Below, piece after piece: positions 43,330-52,069 of a stretch of 64,000 nucleotides of DNA. The notes below the pieces were generated by a model that was not told where the DNA came from, searched no databases, and worked only from the letters and a program-made list of their open reading frames with translations. The position numbers were made by a program, and so were the translations under genes. How positions within the stretch are numbered: position 1 is the stretch's first letter; every line of letters starts with the position of its first letter. The stretch is taken from NCBI RefSeq assembly GCF_005860795.2, contig NZ_CP058350.1, forward strand, positions 2,572,501 through 2,636,500, read 5' to 3'. Origin of the DNA: Peteryoungia desertarenae (GTDB lineage Bacteria > Pseudomonadota > Alphaproteobacteria > Rhizobiales > Rhizobiaceae).

Positions 43330-45810
43330 GTGCCAACATTTTCCCCCAGCCTAGAAAAAGCGCTGCACCAGGCCCTGACCTACGCCAACGAGCGCCATCA
43401 CGAATATGCGACGCTCGAGCATCTTCTGCTTGCGCTGATCGATGACGCGGATGCAGCGGCCGTGATGGGCGCCTGCAACGTCAATCTCGATGCATTGCGC
43501 AAGACGGTCACCGATTATGTCGACAATGACCTGGCCAACCTGATCACAGGTTATGATGAAGATTCAAAGCCGACCTCGGGCTTCCAGAGGGTCATTCAGC
43601 GCGCTGTCATCCATGTACAGTCCTCCGGTCGTGAAGAAGTGACCGGGGCAAATGTGCTGGTGGCCATCTTTGCCGAGCGCGAAAGTCATGCGGCCTATTT
43701 CCTGCAGGAGCAGGAAATGACGCGCTATGACGCCGTCAATTATATTTCGCATGGTATCGGCAAACGTCCGGGCGCTTCGCAGGTCCGCACACCCCGTGGC
43801 GCCGAAGAAAGCGAAGGCGAGGCAAAGCAGGGACGCGAACAGGAGGAGGGTTCTGCCAAGAACAAGCAGGACGCGCTCAAGGCCTATTGCGTCAACTTGA
43901 ATGAAAAGGCCAAGACTGGCCGGATCGATCCGCTGATCGGGCGTATGGACGAGGTCAACCGGACCATCCAGATCCTGTGCCGGCGTTCAAAGAACAATCC
44001 GCTCTATGTCGGTGATCCGGGCGTCGGGAAGACCGCAATCGCCGAAGGTCTGGCTAAGCGTATCGTGGAAGGTAAGGTTCCTGAGGCGCTTGCTGATGCA
44101 ACGATCTTCTCGCTCGACATGGGGACGCTTCTTGCAGGCACCCGTTATCGCGGGGATTTTGAAGAGCGTCTGAAGCAGGTCGTCAAGGAACTGGAAGAGT
44201 ATCCGGGTGCCGTGCTCTTCATCGACGAAATCCACACGGTCATTGGTGCAGGGGCCACCTCGGGTGGCGCCATGGATGCGTCCAATCTGCTGAAGCCGGC
44301 GCTATCGTCCGGTTCGATCCGCTGCATCGGCTCGACGACCTACAAGGAGTATCGTCAGTTCTTCGAAAAGGACCGCGCCCTTGTCCGCCGTTTCCAGAAG
44401 ATCGACGTCAACGAGCCATCGGTTGATGATGCGATCGAAATCATGAAGGGCCTGAAGCCCTATTTCGAGGAGTATCACAAGCTTCGCTACTCCAACGAGG
44501 CGATCAAGACGGCTGTCGAGCTGTCTGCCCGTTATATCTCGGATCGCAAGCTGCCGGACAAGGCCATCGACGTTATCGATGAAACCGGTGCCGCACAGAT
44601 GCTTTTGCCAGTCTCGCGTCGTCGCAAGCTGATCACCGAAAAGGAGATCGAAGCGACCATTGCGACCATGGCCCGCATTCCGCCGAAGACCGTTTCCAAG
44701 GACGACGAGATGGTCCTCGCCAATCTGGACAAGGAATTGCGCTCTGTTGTCTACGGACAGGATACGGCGATCGAAGCCTTGTCGACATCCATCAAGCTGG
44801 CGCGTGCCGGTTTGCGTGAACCAAACAAGCCGATCGGCTGCTATGTCTTCTCCGGCCCGACGGGCGTCGGCAAGACCGAAGTGGCCAAGCAGCTGGCATC
44901 GTCGCTTGGTGTCGAGCTTCTGCGCTTCGACATGTCGGAATATATGGAGCGTCACACCGTTTCTCGTCTGCTCGGAGCCCCTCCCGGCTATGTCGGCTTT
45001 GACCAGGGTGGTTTGCTGACTGACGGGGTCGATCAGCATCCGCATTCCGTCGTGCTGCTCGACGAAATCGAGAAGGCGCATCCGGACATCTACAACATTC
45101 TGCTGCAGGTCATGGACCATGGCTCGCTGACAGATCATAACGGCAAGAAGATCGATTTCCGCAATGTCATTCTGATCATGACCACCAATGCCGGTGCCTC
45201 GGAAATGGCAAAATCGGCGATTGGCTTCGGATCTTCGAAGCGCACGGGTGAGGATGAAGAGGCGTTGAACCGCCTGTTCACGCCTGAGTTCCGCAACCGC
45301 CTTGATGCGACCATCCCGTTTGCTCCTTTGCCGACGGAAGTCATCAACAAGGTCGTGCAGAAGTTCGTCATGCAGCTTGAGGCGCAGTTGTCCGAACGCA
45401 ATGTTACCTTCGATCTTACCGACGCAGCGATCGGCTGGCTCGCCAAGCGTGGCTATGACGAGAAGATGGGCGCGCGGCCACTCGCACGCGTCATTCAGGA
45501 GCATATTAAGAAGCCGCTGGCGAACGAGATCCTGTTTGGCAAGCTGAAGAAGGGCGGCGTCGTCAAGGTCGGCATCAAGACGAACGACGCCGGTGAAGAG
45601 GTGCTCGATCTAGACTGCCTCGCGGAGGTCGCGCCGGTGAAGCCAAAGCCTGAGGCAGAGGTGACCAGCGAAAAGGCCGAAAAGCCGAAAAAGAAGACGG
45701 CAACCAAGGCCAAGACCGCGAAGGCGGCCAAGGTAGAGCCGGTGATCGCTGAGGAGGCACCGAAGCCTGCGAAGCGATCTGCTGTCCCGAAAGTTCCCAA
45801 GTCGAAGTAA
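43330..45810 (+). CDS. clpA: ClpA unfoldase with an extended basic tail
   Basis: An 826-residue AAA+ unfoldase of the ClpAP protease. The N-domain covers about residues 1-145, D1 has Walker A GDPGVGKTA near 228, and D2 has GPTGVGKTE near 510. The last ~55 residues are a Lys/Ala/Pro/Glu-rich low-complexity tail not found in E. coli ClpA (758 residues). The start is GTG, nine bases after clpS, with GAGGATC upstream. A strong terminator follows. Confidence 0.96.
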   Translation: MPTFSPSLEKALHQALTYANERHHEYATLEHLLLALIDDADAAAVMGACNVNLDALRKTVTDYVDNDLANLITGYDEDSKPTSGFQRVIQRAVIHVQSSGREEVTGANVLVAIFAERESHAAYFLQEQEMTRYDAVNYISHGIGKRPGASQVRTPRGAEESEGEAKQGREQEEGSAKNKQDALKAYCVNLNEKAKTGRIDPLIGRMDEVNRTIQILCRRSKNNPLYVGDPGVGKTAIAEGLAKRIVEGKVPEALADATIFSLDMGTLLAGTRYRGDFEERLKQVVKELEEYPGAVLFIDEIHTVIGAGATSGGAMDASNLLKPALSSGSIRCIGSTTYKEYRQFFEKDRALVRRFQKIDVNEPSVDDAIEIMKGLKPYFEEYHKLRYSNEAIKTAVELSARYISDRKLPDKAIDVIDETGAAQMLLPVSRRRKLITEKEIEATIATMARIPPKTVSKDDEMVLANLDKELRSVVYGQDTAIEALSTSIKLARAGLREPNKPIGCYVFSGPTGVGKTEVAKQLASSLGVELLRFDMSEYMERHTVSRLLGAPPGYVGFDQGGLLTDGVDQHPHSVVLLDEIEKAHPDIYNILLQVMDHGSLTDHNGKKIDFRNVILIMTTNAGASEMAKSAIGFGSSKRTGEDEEALNRLFTPEFRNRLDATIPFAPLPTEVINKVVQKFVMQLEAQLSERNVTFDLTDAAIGWLAKRGYDEKMGARPLARVIQEHIKKPLANEILFGKLKKGGVVKVGIKTNDAGEEVLDLDCLAEVAPVKPKPEAEVTSEKAEKPKKKTATKAKTAKAAKVEPVIAEEAPKPAKRSAVPKVPKSK

Positions 45811-45837
45811 GACCGTCAGGCCAGACTGTATTTTCAA

Positions 45838-45870
45838 CAGTGCCGGGCATAAAGCCCGGCACTGACTTTT
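45838..45870 (+). terminator. Intrinsic terminator of clpSA
   Basis: An 11-bp stem (CAGTGCCGGGC / GCCCGGCACTG) with a 5-base loop, then ACTTTT, 27 bases past the clpA stop. Confidence 0.85.
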
Positions 45871-45888
45871 GATCCACCGGAATACCCC

Positions 45889-46656
45889 ATGCCCTCGGTC
45901 TCCCCTGAATCATCCCGTCGCCATTGGTTCTTCCAGGGTATGCGCGGGATCGTCTCCCTGCCTGCACTGATTCTGATGACGTCCTTCGTCGGATTTGCCG
46001 CCTTCGCGCTCGAATCTGGCATCCCCAGGGCAGAAGCGATGTTCATGACGGCGATGATCTGGGCGCTGCCTGCGAAGATGATCCTCGTTGGCATGATGGC
46101 AAGTGGCGCCAATCTGCTGGCCATGTTCCTCGCCGTATCGCTTTCTTCTATCCGTCTGATGCCCATGGTGGCGTCGCTCATCCCCGAAATGCGTAATGAG
46201 AAGACGCCGACCTGGCTCCTGCTTTTCCTCTCCCATTTCATCGCCATCACGGCCTGGGTCTTCGCCATGGGGACGCTGAAGAACGTGCCGAGAGAGATGC
46301 GCACAAGCTATTTTGCCGGCTTTGGCGTCACGCTTGTCACCATCAACACAATCCTTGTGGGCGTCTGCTACAGCCTTGTCGCAGCCTTTCCTCCACTGAT
46401 TGCCGGAACGCTTTTCTTTCTTACCCCCGTCTATTTCATGGCTTCGATTTGGGCGACCGCCCGGCATTCGGTGGTTCGAATCGCTTTTGTGGTGGGGGTT
46501 GTCTCAGGACCGGTGCTTGCCATGCTCATTCCAGGCTTCGATATTCTCGTCGCTGGTCTGGTGGGCGGCACACTTGCCTACCTCATTGACCGCTTCCTCG
46601 TTCGAGCAAACAAGAAGACACAAGACGATCCGGTGAGCACGGAGGAAGTCCTATGA
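45889..46656 (+). CDS. azlC: AzlC-family branched-chain amino acid exporter, large subunit
   Basis: A 255-residue inner-membrane protein with about seven hydrophobic segments and the AzlC pattern (RGIVSLPALILMTSFVGFA, then GIPRAEAMFMTAMIWALPAK). With AzlD it forms a LIV-E type exporter for branched-chain amino acids. The azlD start overlaps its stop by four bases (ATGA), indicating translational coupling. The ribosome site is weak (CGGAA). Confidence 0.9.
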   Translation: MPSVSPESSRRHWFFQGMRGIVSLPALILMTSFVGFAAFALESGIPRAEAMFMTAMIWALPAKMILVGMMASGANLLAMFLAVSLSSIRLMPMVASLIPEMRNEKTPTWLLLFLSHFIAITAWVFAMGTLKNVPREMRTSYFAGFGVTLVTINTILVGVCYSLVAAFPPLIAGTLFFLTPVYFMASIWATARHSVVRIAFVVGVVSGPVLAMLIPGFDILVAGLVGGTLAYLIDRFLVRANKKTQDDPVSTEEVL

Positions 46657-47000
46657 TGACGGATTTGTGGCCCTTCATTGTAATCGCTCTGGCCGGTTGG
46701 CTTGCCACCGATATATGGCGATGGCTTGGGGTTGTAACAGGCAACCGCCTTCAGGAGGGGTCTGAGGCCCTGAACTGGGTCAAGGCTGTGGCGACATCTC
46801 TGGTCATGGCGGTAACGGCCAAGCTGATTGTTTTTCCCACGGGCACGCTGGAGGGAACGCCTCTCTGGCTCCGACTGACTGCAGCCTGTGTCGGTTTCGC
46901 CGCCTTTCTCCTCAGCGGCCAGAAGGTGATTGTCGGTGTAGTGGTCCCGCTGACGATCCTTGCCAGCGGGCTCTACATGCTTGGTTACGGGCTTTCCTGA
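46653..47000 (+). CDS. azlD: AzlD-family subunit of branched-chain amino acid exporter
   Basis: A 115-residue membrane protein with four hydrophobic segments, typical of AzlD. It overlaps azlC by four bases at its start, and its 3' end overlaps the convergent HIT gene by 16 bases. It should act only together with AzlC. Confidence 0.88.
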   Translation: MMTDLWPFIVIALAGWLATDIWRWLGVVTGNRLQEGSEALNWVKAVATSLVMAVTAKLIVFPTGTLEGTPLWLRLTAACVGFAAFLLSGQKVIVGVVVPLTILASGLYMLGYGLS

Positions 47001-47422
47001 AGCGCATCACGGATCTTGGCTGCATTCGCCTCAAGCACATCCACTTTCTCCATGCCCCCGGCATGGGGTTTCAAACCCATCCCCTGATGACGTGGGATAA
47101 TGTGGAAATGGAGATGGAAAACGGTTTGACCGGCCGCCGGTTCGTTGAACTGGTTGATCAGGATACCGTCAGCCTCGAAAGCGTCTTTTACCGCATGAGC
47201 CAGCTTCTGGATGAGTGGCAGCAGCTTGGAAAGGACAGCGGGATCGGCATCCAGAATGTTTCTTGATCCGATTTTGGGGATCACCAGCAGGTGACCGGGG
47301 GCCTGGGGCATGACATCCATGAAGGCCAGCGCATCGTCATCCTCATAGACCTTGACCGACGGAATCTCACCCTTGAGGATCTTGGCAAAGATGTTGTTGG
47401 CGTCATAGGCACTGTTCGTCAT
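46985..47422 (-). CDS. HIT-family hydrolase
   Basis: A 145-residue HIT protein with the histidine triad HLHFHI near residue 104 and the N-terminal IFAKILKGEIPSVKVYEDD of the HINT/PKCI branch. Such proteins hydrolyse nucleoside phosphoramidates or related AMP conjugates. The ATG at 47422 is used; a GTG one codon earlier also follows GAGGAG. Its end overlaps the azlD end by 16 bases on the opposite strand. Confidence 0.93.
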   Translation of the reverse strand: MTNSAYDANNIFAKILKGEIPSVKVYEDDDALAFMDVMPQAPGHLLVIPKIGSRNILDADPAVLSKLLPLIQKLAHAVKDAFEADGILINQFNEPAAGQTVFHLHFHIIPRHQGMGLKPHAGGMEKVDVLEANAAKIRDALQESP

Positions 47423-47494
47423 CACGGGGCTCTCCTCGATTGCGCCGCAACATAAGGCGAATTCCCGAAAAGGATCAAGCCGACCGACAGAGTG

Positions 47495-48694
47495 TCAACC
47501 GTCGAATTCTTCCCCCTCGCGTCTTTGCAGTTCACCCTTGCGGAACGGCGTGTGCTCGCCGAGATAGGCGCTTATATGCTCTACCTCCCGCCTTTCATGC
47601 GCAAGATAGTCGGACACGGCCTTTCGCAGCCCAGGATGCAAAATGAAATGGGCGGAATGCGTGGTGACGGGCTGGTATCCACGCGCCAGCTTGTGTTCGC
47701 CTTGGGCACCGGCTTCGACCCGGGCAAGCCCCTTCGAGAGCGCGAAATCGATAGCCTGATGATAGCAGACTTCGAAATGCAGGAAGGGGTGGTCTTCTAA
47801 GCACCCCCAATGACGCCCGTATAGGGCATCGGCACCGATGAAGTTGATGGCCCCTGCTATGTAGCGACCGTTCCGTTTCGCCATCACCAGCAGGATGTCA
47901 TCGGCCATACGCTCTCCGACCAGAGAATAGAAGGCACGGGTCAGGTAAGGCCGGCCCCATTTGCGGCTCCCGGTATCCATATAGAATGCATAGAACTGAT
48001 CCCAGATGTCTTCGGTGAGCTCACTCCCCGTCAGCCACTCGACAGAAATGTCGTTCTCGAGCGCAATCCGGCGCTCTTTCCTAAGGTTCTTGCGTTTGGA
48101 CGAGGAAAGTTCGGCCAGAAACTCCTCGTGGTTGGCATAGCCCTTGTTCAGAAAGTGGAACTGCTGATCGGTCCGATGTAAAAACTCGCTTGCCGTAAGG
48201 GAAGAGAGTTCCTCTTCGGGCAGGAAAGTGACATGGGCTGAGGACAGGCCCAATTCTACCGTGGTCTGTCTCAGCCCTTCTGCAAGAATGGTGCGAACCA
48301 TGGCCGGATCCTCGCCTTGACGGACAAGCAGTCGTTGACCGGTTGCAGGCGTGAACGGGATCGAGGCCTGGAGCTTGGGATAATAGCGCCCGCCGGCGCG
48401 TCCGAAGGCGTCGGCCCATCCCTGGTCAAACACATATTCCCCGCGGCTATGGCTTTTCAGGTAGCAGGGGATCGCCCCAAGAAGCCTTCCCTCTACCTCA
48501 AGCAGCAGATGCTGCCCGAGCCAGCCGGTTTCTGCGATAGCAGAGCCGGACTCTTCCAGTGAAGATAGGAAAGCATGAGACAGAAATGGATTATAAGAAG
48601 GTCCGAAGCGCGAGGCTCCGGACAGTTGGCTCCATTCAGCCGCGTCGATATCCGAAAATGAAGACAGTCTGCGGATCGTCAATTCGTCGGCCAT
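47495..48694 (-). CDS. GNAT/FemAB-like acyltransferase family protein
   Basis: A 399-residue protein of the family often labelled GNAT N-acetyltransferase or peptidogalycan biosynthesis (DUF482). It has a C-terminal acyltransferase-like region with RYIAGAINFIGADALYGRHWG and VEAGAQGEHKLARGY. Acceptor and donor are unknown. The start at 48694 (MADELTIRRLSSF) lies ten bases after the GDPD stop. It is the third gene of a ridA-GDPD-acyltransferase operon. Confidence 0.82.
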   Translation of the reverse strand: MADELTIRRLSSFSDIDAAEWSQLSGASRFGPSYNPFLSHAFLSSLEESGSAIAETGWLGQHLLLEVEGRLLGAIPCYLKSHSRGEYVFDQGWADAFGRAGGRYYPKLQASIPFTPATGQRLLVRQGEDPAMVRTILAEGLRQTTVELGLSSAHVTFLPEEELSSLTASEFLHRTDQQFHFLNKGYANHEEFLAELSSSKRKNLRKERRIALENDISVEWLTGSELTEDIWDQFYAFYMDTGSRKWGRPYLTRAFYSLVGERMADDILLVMAKRNGRYIAGAINFIGADALYGRHWGCLEDHPFLHFEVCYHQAIDFALSKGLARVEAGAQGEHKLARGYQPVTTHSAHFILHPGLRKAVSDYLAHERREVEHISAYLGEHTPFRKGELQRREGEEFDG

Positions 48695-48704
48695 GGCTCT
48701 CCCG

Positions 48705-49433
48705 TCAGGCTGTTGCCGGGGTAAGCCTCGGGTCAAAGCCTTCAAACGTCATCTGGTCAGCATATTTATAGGTCTGTGCCCGCATGATTTCATCCCTGAC
48801 GGTCCAGGTAATCACAGGTGTGCCGCTTTTTCGCATCTCCGCGACAAAGTCATTCGGCAGATGCGCAACACAATAAGAGACGAAGTCCAGTCCGAGCGAC
48901 ACGGCATCTTTGTGGGCAGCGAATTGTTCTGTCCTCATACCCTCCGCTGTCAGGCCAACGGGGTAGGGGCAGTCTGCTTCCTTCAATGCCTTGAGGAGGT
49001 GGTGATCGAAACTCATCAGGGCGACTTTACCATGATAACCTTCCAGCACTTCGAGCACGCTCTCGGCATAGCCGTCATCGGCTTCGCCACTGATACCCTT
49101 GAGCTCGATCACCAGCGGAACCCGGCCCTTCACCAGCTCAAGCATCTTCTTTAGCGTGGGGATGCGGTCTGCGGTCTGACCCACTGAAAGCATCGAGAGC
49201 TCAGCAGCCGTCCGTTCCCGAACCTCTCCAACAAGCCCGCAAAGCCGCTGCAGATCGTGATCATGGAAAACCATCGGCACGCTGTCCGATGAAAGCTGTA
49301 TATCGCATTCGATGGCAAAACCGGCATCGACCGCCCGGGAGAAGGCGGAAAGCGTGTTTTCCCAAACGGTCTTGTTTTGGTCGTGGTAGCCCCTATGCGC
49401 GACCGGAAGATCCTTGATCCATTCGACATGCAT
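48705..49433 (-). CDS. Glycerophosphodiester phosphodiesterase
   Basis: A 242-residue TIM-barrel GDPD that releases glycerol 3-phosphate from deacylated phospholipids. The catalytic marks are HRGYH near the N-terminus, ECDIQLSSD and VFHDHDLQRL. There is no signal peptide, so it is cytoplasmic, UgpQ-like. The start overlaps the ridA stop (TGATG), indicating coupling; a GTG one codon earlier is an alternative. Confidence 0.92.
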   Translation of the reverse strand: MHVEWIKDLPVAHRGYHDQNKTVWENTLSAFSRAVDAGFAIECDIQLSSDSVPMVFHDHDLQRLCGLVGEVRERTAAELSMLSVGQTADRIPTLKKMLELVKGRVPLVIELKGISGEADDGYAESVLEVLEGYHGKVALMSFDHHLLKALKEADCPYPVGLTAEGMRTEQFAAHKDAVSLGLDFVSYCVAHLPNDFVAEMRKSGTPVITWTVRDEIMRAQTYKYADQMTFEGFDPRLTPATA

Positions 49434-49903
49434 CACTGGCGGATCTCCAATACGGCATCGATCTCGACGGAGGCGTTCAGCGGCAGGGACGCCATGCCGA
49501 CTGCCGCGCGCGCATGCTTTCCGGCTTCACCAAGGACGTTGGCAATGAGATTTGATGCACCATTGATCACGAGATGCTGGTCGGTAAAGGCGGGAGTGGA
49601 GGCCACGAAACCATTCAGCTTGATGACGCGGACAATCCGGGAGAGGTCGCCCAAGAGCGCTGCATTCGCCTGTGCCAGAATATTGATGGCGCACAGTTCC
49701 GCCGCGCGCTGCGCATCTTTCAATTCCACATCAGCGCCAACGATACCGGAAACAGCGATTTTTCCGTTCTCAATGGGAAGTTGCCCCGACAGAAAAAGGA
49801 GATTGCCACTGATGACATATGGCACGTAATTGGCAGCTGGTGCCGCCGCTTCCGGCAAAACGATGCCAAGGGATTGCAGGCGGCCGTCGATGGTGTCGGA
49901 CAT
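49433..49903 (-). CDS. RidA-family enamine/imine deaminase
   Basis: A 156-residue RidA/YjgF-like protein (SGNLLFLSGQLPIENGKIA, NGFVASTPAFTDQHLVINGAS). Family members remove reactive enamines made by PLP enzymes or act in related hydrolysis. It is longer than the ~128-residue classical RidA and belongs to the YjgF-like subgroup with an N-terminal extension (SDTIDGRLQSLGIVLPEA). The start at 49903 follows AGGAAATC. First gene of the three-gene operon. Confidence 0.9.
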   Translation of the reverse strand: MSDTIDGRLQSLGIVLPEAAAPAANYVPYVISGNLLFLSGQLPIENGKIAVSGIVGADVELKDAQRAAELCAINILAQANAALLGDLSRIVRVIKLNGFVASTPAFTDQHLVINGASNLIANVLGEAGKHARAAVGMASLPLNASVEIDAVLEIRQ

Positions 49904-50020
49904 GTCGATTTCCTGGTCTTGTTGAAAAAGCGTCATATTGGCGTGAAGGCTGAAAGCATGTCTCGCTTTTGCCCGAACTGTTCTTATAACATCGTGACCG
50001 CGTACAACAGGAGGTCAACG

Positions 50021-50857
50021 ATGTTTCATTCGCCGAGAAGCCTACTCGCCATGGTCGTGGCGGCTTCGGCCTGCTCTCCGCTCACGGCGCATGCAACAGC
50101 TGCCGGGAAGCTTGTCCCGCACCGGGCCGTCTACGACGTTCAGTTGAAGGAGGCGTCAGAACGTTCCGGTATCGAGGGGATGCGTGGACGCATGGTCTAC
50201 GAATTCAGAGGCTCGGCCTGCGACGGTTTCTCGACGGACTTCCGCTTTGTGACCCAGATCAATACAGGGGAGGGAACCCGGGTGACCGATCAGCGGAGCT
50301 CGACCTTCGAAGACGTCGAAGCCGGTACCTTCAGTTTCTCCACCAAGACCTTTACCGATGATCAGCTGGATACCGATATCAGCGGTGCCGCCCGTGAACA
50401 GGGTGGCAAGGTGAAGGTTGAACTCACCGGCCCATCGAATCGTGAGGTCGAAGTCGCCGCAAGCAGGTTCCCGGCAGAGCACATGCTCGAAGTCATCAGC
50501 AGGGCCCAGCGCGGCGAGCGCTTTTTCGAATCCCGCATCTATGATGGTTCGGAAGAGGGAGATCAGACCTATCTGACCACCACGATTGTCGGCCCCCGGC
50601 AAAAGCCAGGCGCGCTCGATGGTGAAACGAAAGCGGTCGGCGAGCTATTGAAGGCGGAATACTGGCCGGTGTCCATTTCCTATTTCGAAGAAAACACCGT
50701 AGGCGATCAATTGCCGATCTATAGCCAGTCCTTCAAGCTCTACGAGAATGGCGTGACCCGGGACCTCACGCTGGATTACGGTGATTTTGTGCTCACAGGC
50801 AAGCTGACAAAGCTCGAGATCCTTGGCGCATCCGCCGACACGAATTGCCAACCCTGA
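50021..50857 (+). CDS. EipB-like periplasmic envelope-integrity protein (DUF1849)
   Basis: A 278-residue exported protein with a signal peptide (cut after about residue 27, AHATA) and the DUF1849/EipB pattern: VPHRAVYDVQL at the mature N-terminus, YEFRGSACDGF with Cys67, and a C-terminal Cys276 two residues from the end. Brucella EipB is a periplasmic beta-sheet protein needed for cell-envelope integrity and carries a conserved disulfide between equivalent cysteines. CAGGAGGT lies just upstream of the ATG. It is divergent from ridA and precedes the rpsB block. Confidence 0.85.
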   Translation: MFHSPRSLLAMVVAASACSPLTAHATAAGKLVPHRAVYDVQLKEASERSGIEGMRGRMVYEFRGSACDGFSTDFRFVTQINTGEGTRVTDQRSSTFEDVEAGTFSFSTKTFTDDQLDTDISGAAREQGGKVKVELTGPSNREVEVAASRFPAEHMLEVISRAQRGERFFESRIYDGSEEGDQTYLTTTIVGPRQKPGALDGETKAVGELLKAEYWPVSISYFEENTVGDQLPIYSQSFKLYENGVTRDLTLDYGDFVLTGKLTKLEILGASADTNCQP

Positions 50858-50889
50858 TCGAGACTGCCGGTGTTTTCGAGCGCTGGCAC

Positions 50890-51043
50890 TTGATTTAAGC
50901 GGTCAACACCTGTATGGGCCGCTGCATTCCACACGCGAGGCTTGGGATCTTACGGGAGAAATCCGTAGGTTTCCGCCGGTGGCATATCCCGGATGGGAAT
51001 GCTGTTTGCCTCGCGGGGGTTAAACCGGAAAAGGAGAAAAGGC
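50890..51043 (+). promoter_or_regulatory. Candidate promoter and leader of rpsB
   Basis: TTGATT (50890-50895) and TATGGG (50913-50918) are 17 bases apart. The following ~120 bases before rpsB contain a small hairpin (TACGG/CCGTA near 50952-50972). A ribosomal-protein leader is plausible, but I cannot match it to a known S2 leader. Confidence 0.35.
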
Positions 51044-51811
51044 ATGGCATTGCCTGATTTTAGCATGCGTCAGCTTCTCGAAGCTGGTGTACACTTCGGC
51101 CACCAGACTCATCGCTGGAACCCGAAGATGAAGCCGTATATCTTCGGCGACCGTAACAATATTCACATCATCGATCTGGCTCAGACTGTGCCGATGCTGT
51201 CGCGCGCCCTTCAGGTCGTGTCCGACACGGTTGCACGCGGTGGTCGCGTACTCTTCGTCGGCACCAAGCGTCAGGCGTCTGACCTCATCGCTGACAGCGC
51301 CAAGCGTTCTGCTCAGTATTACGTCAACTCCCGCTGGCTCGGCGGCATGATGACCAACTGGAAGACCATTTCCAACTCGATCGCCCGTCTGCGCAAGCTG
51401 GACGAAATCCTGGCTACGGAAGGCTCTGGTTACTCCAAGAAGGAGCGTCTGAACCTTGAGCGTGAGCGCGAGAAGCTGGAAAAGGCTCTGGGCGGTATCC
51501 GCGATATGGGCGGCACCCCTGATCTGATGTTCATCATCGACACCAACAAGGAAAAGATCGCTATCGATGAAGCCAAGCGTCTGGGCATCCCGGTCGTTGC
51601 AATCATCGACTCGAACTGCGATCCGGACCTGATCGACTATCCGATCCCGGGCAATGACGACGCATCGCGCGCCATTTCGCTCTACTGCGACCTGATCGCT
51701 CGCGCTGCAATCGACGGCATTGCGCGTCAGCAGGGTGCCGCTGGTCGTGATATCGGTGCTTCCGCCGAGGCCCCGATCGAGCCGGCGCTTGAGGGTGAGG
51801 CTGAAGCCTAA
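51044..51811 (+). CDS. rpsB: 30S ribosomal protein S2
   Basis: A 255-residue S2 with [20 protein letters not shown] and [12 protein letters not shown] at the N-terminus and [17 protein letters not shown] near the end. The C-terminus carries an acidic Ala/Glu-rich extension. The ATG at 51044 has AAAGGAGAAAAGG upstream. It is followed by a terminator-like hairpin and then tsf, the usual pair. Confidence 0.98.
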   Translation: MALPDFSMRQLLEAGVHFGHQTHRWNPKMKPYIFGDRNNIHIIDLAQTVPMLSRALQVVSDTVARGGRVLFVGTKRQASDLIADSAKRSAQYYVNSRWLGGMMTNWKTISNSIARLRKLDEILATEGSGYSKKERLNLEREREKLEKALGGIRDMGGTPDLMFIIDTNKEKIAIDEAKRLGIPVVAIIDSNCDPDLIDYPIPGNDDASRAISLYCDLIARAAIDGIARQQGAAGRDIGASAEAPIEPALEGEAEA

Positions 51812-51858
51812 GACTGCTGCGGCGGGTTTTCCTTCCGCTCCGTCCCGTCAAGGCAACG

Positions 51859-51894
51859 ACCGCCCGCAAGCCATCATGAGCAGCGGGCGGTTTC
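51859..51894 (+). terminator. Hairpin between rpsB and tsf, possible attenuator
   Basis: A 9-bp stem (ACCGCCCGC / GCGGGCGGT) with a 15-base loop and TTCTGTTCC behind it, 48 bases past the rpsB stop. The following U tract is imperfect, so partial read-through into tsf is likely. Confidence 0.6.
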
Positions 51895-51951
51895 TGTTCC
51901 TTGGAGCCGTGGCGTTTTATGCTGCGGGCGTTTTGGACGGATGACCTTTCC

Positions 51952-51973
51952 CGTGATGAAAACTTTCATCACG
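51952..51973. repeat. Near-perfect palindrome upstream of tsf
   Basis: CGTGATGAAA (51952-51961) and TTTCATCACG (51964-51973) are exact complements separated by two bases. It lies about 97 bases before the tsf start and could be an operator or a short hairpin in the rpsB-tsf transcript. Confidence 0.5.
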
Positions 51974-52069
51974 ATGTCACACTTCCGGGTACATTTCGTC
52001 CCCCAAACAGGGCGCTCCACGAATCTCCGCGATAACGGGCGCGCCGCCTGAACAGACAAGAGGCACACA

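Noticed and set aside
44302..45504. A 400-codon frame antisense to clpA
   Set aside because: It lacks motifs and a ribosome site; clpA motifs are intact on the other strand.
51901..52069. A small gene between rpsB and tsf
   Set aside because: Short frames there lack ribosome sites and overlap the palindrome.
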